Positions 12,851 through 15,624 of a DNA stretch of 15,624 nt are shown here, piece after piece; the first letter of the stretch is position 1, and every line of letters begins with the position of its first letter. This DNA comes from an uncultured Clostridia bacterium (GTDB lineage Bacteria > Bacillota > Clostridia > Oscillospirales > Ruminococcaceae), in the NCBI GenBank assembly GCA_947629275.1, contig CANRDG010000030.1, forward strand, positions 1-15,624. Reading direction: 5' to 3'. The position numbers and the translations under genes are program-made. The notes beneath the pieces are model-generated. The model made no database searches. It was not told where the DNA came from and was given only the letters and a program-made list of their open reading frames with translations.

Positions 12851-14818
12851 TTACTTTTCTCCTTTAAGCTCGGCTATCTTGTCGCGCAGAAACGCCGCGT
12901 GTTCAAATTCAAGCATCTTGGCGGCTTCTTTCATCTGCTTTGTAAGCTTGTCTATAAGCTTTGCTGTTTCAGCCTTAGAAAGCTTGCTCCTCTGCCGTGC
13001 AGAATACTCCACTTCTTCTTTGGTAGATATTTCGATAACGTCGCGTATATCCTTGACTATCGTCTTCGGGATAATGCCGTGTTTTTCGTTGTACTCCTGC
13101 TGCAAGGCGCGTCTGCGCTCTGTTTCTGTTATAGCTCTTTCCATAGAACCCGTAAGTTCGTCGGCATACATAATAACCTTGCCCTCTGCATTTCGTGCCG
13201 CTCTGCCTATCGTCTGTATAAGCGAGCTTTCGGAACGCAGAAAGCCCTCTTTGTCGGCATCAAGTATTGCAACGAGCGAGACTTCGGGCAGGTCAAGCCC
13301 CTCTCGCAGAAGATTTATACCTACAAGCACATCGAACTCGCCGAGCCTTAGGTCGCGTATTATCTCCATACGCTCGATGGTGTCTATATCGTGGTGCATA
13401 TAGCGCACCTTTACACCGAAACCTTTCAGGTAGTCTGTCAGGTCTTCAGCCATTTTCTTGGTAAGGGTAGTCACCAGCACTCGCTGATTTTTCTCCACCC
13501 TAATATTTATCTCCGAAAGCAGGTCTTCTATCTGACCCTCTACAGGCTTTACCTCTACCACGGGGTCTAAAAGACCCGTCGGGCGTATGACCTGCTCTGC
13601 CACCTGCTGCGCTCTTTCGGTCTCAAAAGGTCCGGGCGTTGCGGAAGTAAAAATAACGTGCTTTATGTGCTTGTAAAACTCGTCAAATTTCAGCGGTCTG
13701 TTGTCGTAAGCCGAGGGCAGACGGAAGCCGTAATCAATGAGCGCCTGCTTTCTTGCCCTGTCGCCTGCATACATAGCCCTTACCTGCGGCACGCTTACGT
13801 GCGATTCGTCTATCAGCATAAGAAAATCGTCGGGAAAATGGTCAAGCAGCGTATACGGCTGACTGCCTGGCGCACGCCTTGCAAGCACCCTTGAATAGTT
13901 CTCAATACCGCTGCAAAAGCCCACTTCTTCAAGCATTTCCATATCATAAGTGGTGCGCTGTTCTATTCGCTGCGCCTCTATGAGCATATCTTTCTGCTTG
14001 AAGAACTCAACTCTTTCGCGCATTTCCTGCCTTATATCTTCAATAGCGGCTTTCATTTTTTCTTTGCCTACTATATAGTGGCTTGCAGGGAATATCGCGG
14101 CGTGGGAAAGCTTTGCGACTATCTCCCCCGTGAGCGCGTTTATCTGGCATATCCTGTCAACTTCATCTCCGAAAAACTCAACTCTTATCGCGTCGCCGTC
14201 CGAGTTTGCAGGGTATATCTCAACAACGTCGCCACGCATACGGAATTTGTTTCTTTCAAACGCCATATCGTTGCGCTCATACTGTATGCCTACAAGCTTT
14301 GCGGCAAGCTCATTGCGCTCCAGCTGCATACCCTGACGAATTGAAACAACCATACTTTTATACTCCTCAGGGTCGCCGAGCGAATATATACACGACACAG
14401 AGGCTACGACTATAACGTCTTTTCTCTCGGCAATTGCAGTGGTGGCAGAGTGCCGCAGTTTATCTATCTCGTCATTTATCGAGCAGTCTTTTTCTATATA
14501 AACGTCCTTGCCGGGGATATACGCCTCTGGCTGGTAATAATCGTAATACGAAACAAAATACTCAACGGCATTGTTTGGGAAAAGCTCTTTAAATTCAGAG
14601 CAAAGCTGTGCCGCAAGTATCTTGTTATGGGCAAGGACAAGCGTCGGCTTATTCACCTTTGCGATAACATTCGCCATTGTAAAAGTCTTTCCGCTGCCCG
14701 TAACGCCAAGTAGTATCTGTTCGCGCAGACCGTCCTTTACGCCCTGCACAAGCTTGTCTATTGCCTGCGGCTGGTCGCCCGTGGGTCTATATTCGGAAAC
14801 AAGTTCAAAATGATCCAT
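12851..14818 (-). CDS. uvrB: Excinuclease ABC subunit B
   Basis: Helicase-like subunit that verifies damage after UvrA delivers it and recruits UvrC. The 655 residues match the family. Motifs: Walker A GVTGSGKT at 38-45; the strand-probing beta-hairpin YYDYYQPEAYIP at 91-102; DESHV (helicase motif II); TSATP (motif III); IGRAARNAEGKVIMYAD (motif VI); and a C-terminal UVR domain (about 620-655, LTKQMKEAAKMLEFEHAAFL), which binds UvrA and UvrC. ATG at 14818 has an excellent AAGGAGGT 9 nt upstream. It is the first gene of the uvrBA transcript, driven by a promoter flanked by two LexA-like boxes, so SOS induction is expected. Confidence 0.98.
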   Translation of the reverse strand: MDHFELVSEYRPTGDQPQAIDKLVQGVKDGLREQILLGVTGSGKTFTMANVIAKVNKPTLVLAHNKILAAQLCSEFKELFPNNAVEYFVSYYDYYQPEAYIPGKDVYIEKDCSINDEIDKLRHSATTAIAERKDVIVVASVSCIYSLGDPEEYKSMVVSIRQGMQLERNELAAKLVGIQYERNDMAFERNKFRMRGDVVEIYPANSDGDAIRVEFFGDEVDRICQINALTGEIVAKLSHAAIFPASHYIVGKEKMKAAIEDIRQEMRERVEFFKQKDMLIEAQRIEQRTTYDMEMLEEVGFCSGIENYSRVLARRAPGSQPYTLLDHFPDDFLMLIDESHVSVPQVRAMYAGDRARKQALIDYGFRLPSAYDNRPLKFDEFYKHIKHVIFTSATPGPFETERAQQVAEQVIRPTGLLDPVVEVKPVEGQIEDLLSEINIRVEKNQRVLVTTLTKKMAEDLTDYLKGFGVKVRYMHHDIDTIERMEIIRDLRLGEFDVLVGINLLREGLDLPEVSLVAILDADKEGFLRSESSLIQTIGRAARNAEGKVIMYADELTGSMERAITETERRRALQQEYNEKHGIIPKTIVKDIRDVIEISTKEEVEYSARQRSKLSKAETAKLIDKLTKQMKEAAKMLEFEHAAFLRDKIAELKGEK

Positions 14819-14843
14819 ACCTGAATGACCTCCTTGCGGTCAA

Positions 14844-14857
14844 AGAACATCTGTTTC
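14844..14857. promoter_or_regulatory. LexA (SOS) box downstream of uvrB -10
   Basis: AGAACATCTGTTTC matches the Gram-positive LexA/DinR core GAAC-N4-GTTC except for one base in the second half (GTTT). It lies 1 bp downstream of the -10 and covers the predicted start site, so a bound repressor would block initiation. Confidence 0.8.
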
Positions 14858-14858
14858 T

Positions 14859-14887
14859 ATGATAACACATAAAGACTCGTTTGTCAA
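14859..14887 (-). promoter_or_regulatory. Sigma-A promoter for uvrBA
   Basis: Perfect TTGACA (-35, 14882-14887), a 17-bp spacer and TATCAT (-10, 14859-14864) preceded by TGT (extended -10). The start would be near 14852, about 34 nt before uvrB. One LexA box adjoins the -35 and another follows the -10. Confidence 0.9.
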
Positions 14888-14900
14888 GAACATTTGTTTC
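14887..14900. promoter_or_regulatory. LexA (SOS) box at the uvrB -35
   Basis: AGAACATTTGTTTC has the same core and the same single departure (GTTT for GTTC) as the other box, differing from it by one base (ATTT for ATCT). It shares one base with the -35 hexamer and overlaps the radC stop codon. The two boxes are centred 43 bp apart. Confidence 0.8.
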
Positions 14901-15591
14901 AATTGTTTGGCTCAAGCAGCGGCAGATGTCCTGCCCTTTTCATTGAATATGTTTCACCGCTGCCGGAAACTATTATATGGTCAAGCAGTCTTACACCTAT
15001 ATGTGCAAGTATCTGCTTTACGGAGCTTGTTACAGCTATATCTGCCTCGCTCGGATCAGCTCCGCTGACGGGGTGATTATGCGCTATAAAAGCAAATTTT
15101 CCGCGCGCTCTGCCTGCCGCCTGTATTATTTTCATAGGCTTTACACCTACGGAATCTATATTGCCTACATTTATTATCTCGCAGTTCACTATGCGCAGAC
15201 CGTTATCAAGAAAGCAGGCTACCAGTGTTTCAACTCGGGCAGATGCAAGAGTTTCCTTAAAATATTCGCACGCTTTGCCTACATTATAAAGTACCTGTTT
15301 TTTACTTTTGTTGCGGTAAGCGAAGATCAGATCGGGAATGTTGTTTATGAACAGCGCAGTTGCTTCGTCAAGCCCGAATCTTGCCACAAGCTGCTCTATG
15401 GGTATATCCACAATATTTGCAAGGTTTTTGTCGTCGGCAGACAGCTCTTCGGCTATCCTCTTTGCATCAGTCGACGGCATAGAATAGCAAAGGAGCGTTT
15501 CAAGCACGCCGCGGCAGTCTTTGCCCTCAAAGCCGCTGTCTATAAAATCATTTATGATATGTTCTCGCCACTGAGTTTCAGACTTTGACAT
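14899..15591 (-). CDS. radC: RadC/JAMM-domain protein
   Basis: A 230-residue protein of the RadC (UPF0758) family. The N-terminal part (about 1-100) is helical with a helix-hairpin-helix-like region; the C-terminal part is a JAMM/MPN domain with the metal-site residues E121, H171, H173, S181 and D184 in HNHPVSGADPSEAD at 171-184. The historical repair role of RadC is not established biochemically; a metal-dependent hydrolase or nuclease function is inferred from the fold. ATG at 15591 has GGCGGAG 5 nt upstream, whereas ATG at 15609 lacks a good site, so the shorter form is preferred. Its stop overlaps the upstream LexA box of uvrB. No terminator is visible between them, so read-through into uvrBA is possible. 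Its promoter lies outside the window. Confidence 0.93.
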   Translation of the reverse strand: MSKSETQWREHIINDFIDSGFEGKDCRGVLETLLCYSMPSTDAKRIAEELSADDKNLANIVDIPIEQLVARFGLDEATALFINNIPDLIFAYRNKSKKQVLYNVGKACEYFKETLASARVETLVACFLDNGLRIVNCEIINVGNIDSVGVKPMKIIQAAGRARGKFAFIAHNHPVSGADPSEADIAVTSSVKQILAHIGVRLLDHIIVSGSGETYSMKRAGHLPLLEPNN

Positions 15592-15624
15592 ATCCGCTCC
15601 GCCTTTCATTTTAACGTCCGTATT

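Noticed and set aside
1..15624. CRISPR array, tRNA, rRNA, transposase, prophage or toxin-antitoxin genes
   Set aside because: No regularly spaced direct repeats, cloverleaf-like segments or matching protein motifs were found; gaps between genes are short and accounted for.

Overview
The window reads as chromosomal DNA of a Gram-positive Clostridia-type bacterium, most likely a Ruminococcus-like gut or rumen species. The inference rests on moderate G+C, strong GGAGG-type ribosome binding sites, a Gram-positive LexA (SOS) box, the rsmD-coaD-coiled-coil gene order and a DUF4982-type GH2 enzyme; no database search was possible. All twelve genes supported here lie on the minus strand, so transcription runs from high to low coordinates. 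There is no tRNA, rRNA, CRISPR array or recognisable transposase, and no gene-free stretch exceeds 300 bases (the longest is 3781-3969).

In transcription order the first block is DNA repair: radC (JAMM-domain protein), then uvrB and uvrA. The uvrBA pair starts from a near-consensus sigma-A promoter flanked by two LexA-box-like sites and ends in a rho-independent terminator just after uvrA. A second clear promoter then drives rsmD (16S rRNA methyltransferase), which overlaps coaD (coenzyme A synthesis) by ATGA and is followed by a small coiled-coil protein gene.

The third block is carbohydrate metabolism: a large GH2 beta-galactosidase-like enzyme, a signal-less clan GH-A (GH26-like) hydrolase, then, behind a complex 189-bp intergenic region, manA (mannose-6-phosphate isomerase) and a ROK-family glucokinase. 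Together these could release hexoses from imported oligosaccharides in the cytoplasm and feed them to glycolysis. A membrane-anchored protein of unknown function and pyrC (dihydroorotase, cut by the window edge) follow with very short gaps and probably share the manA transcript.

The least ordinary stretch is the manA leader (3781-3969). It has a strong promoter, a 30-nt near-palindrome over the -10 box and start site, a 50-nt compound hairpin and a 12-bp perfect inverted repeat over a second extended -10. The 9-bp string TGTTATAAT appears on both sides of the structured part, so the leader may be either a regulatory RNA/operator region or a small palindromic element inserted into an ancestral promoter. 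The rest of the window is largely conserved housekeeping genes.
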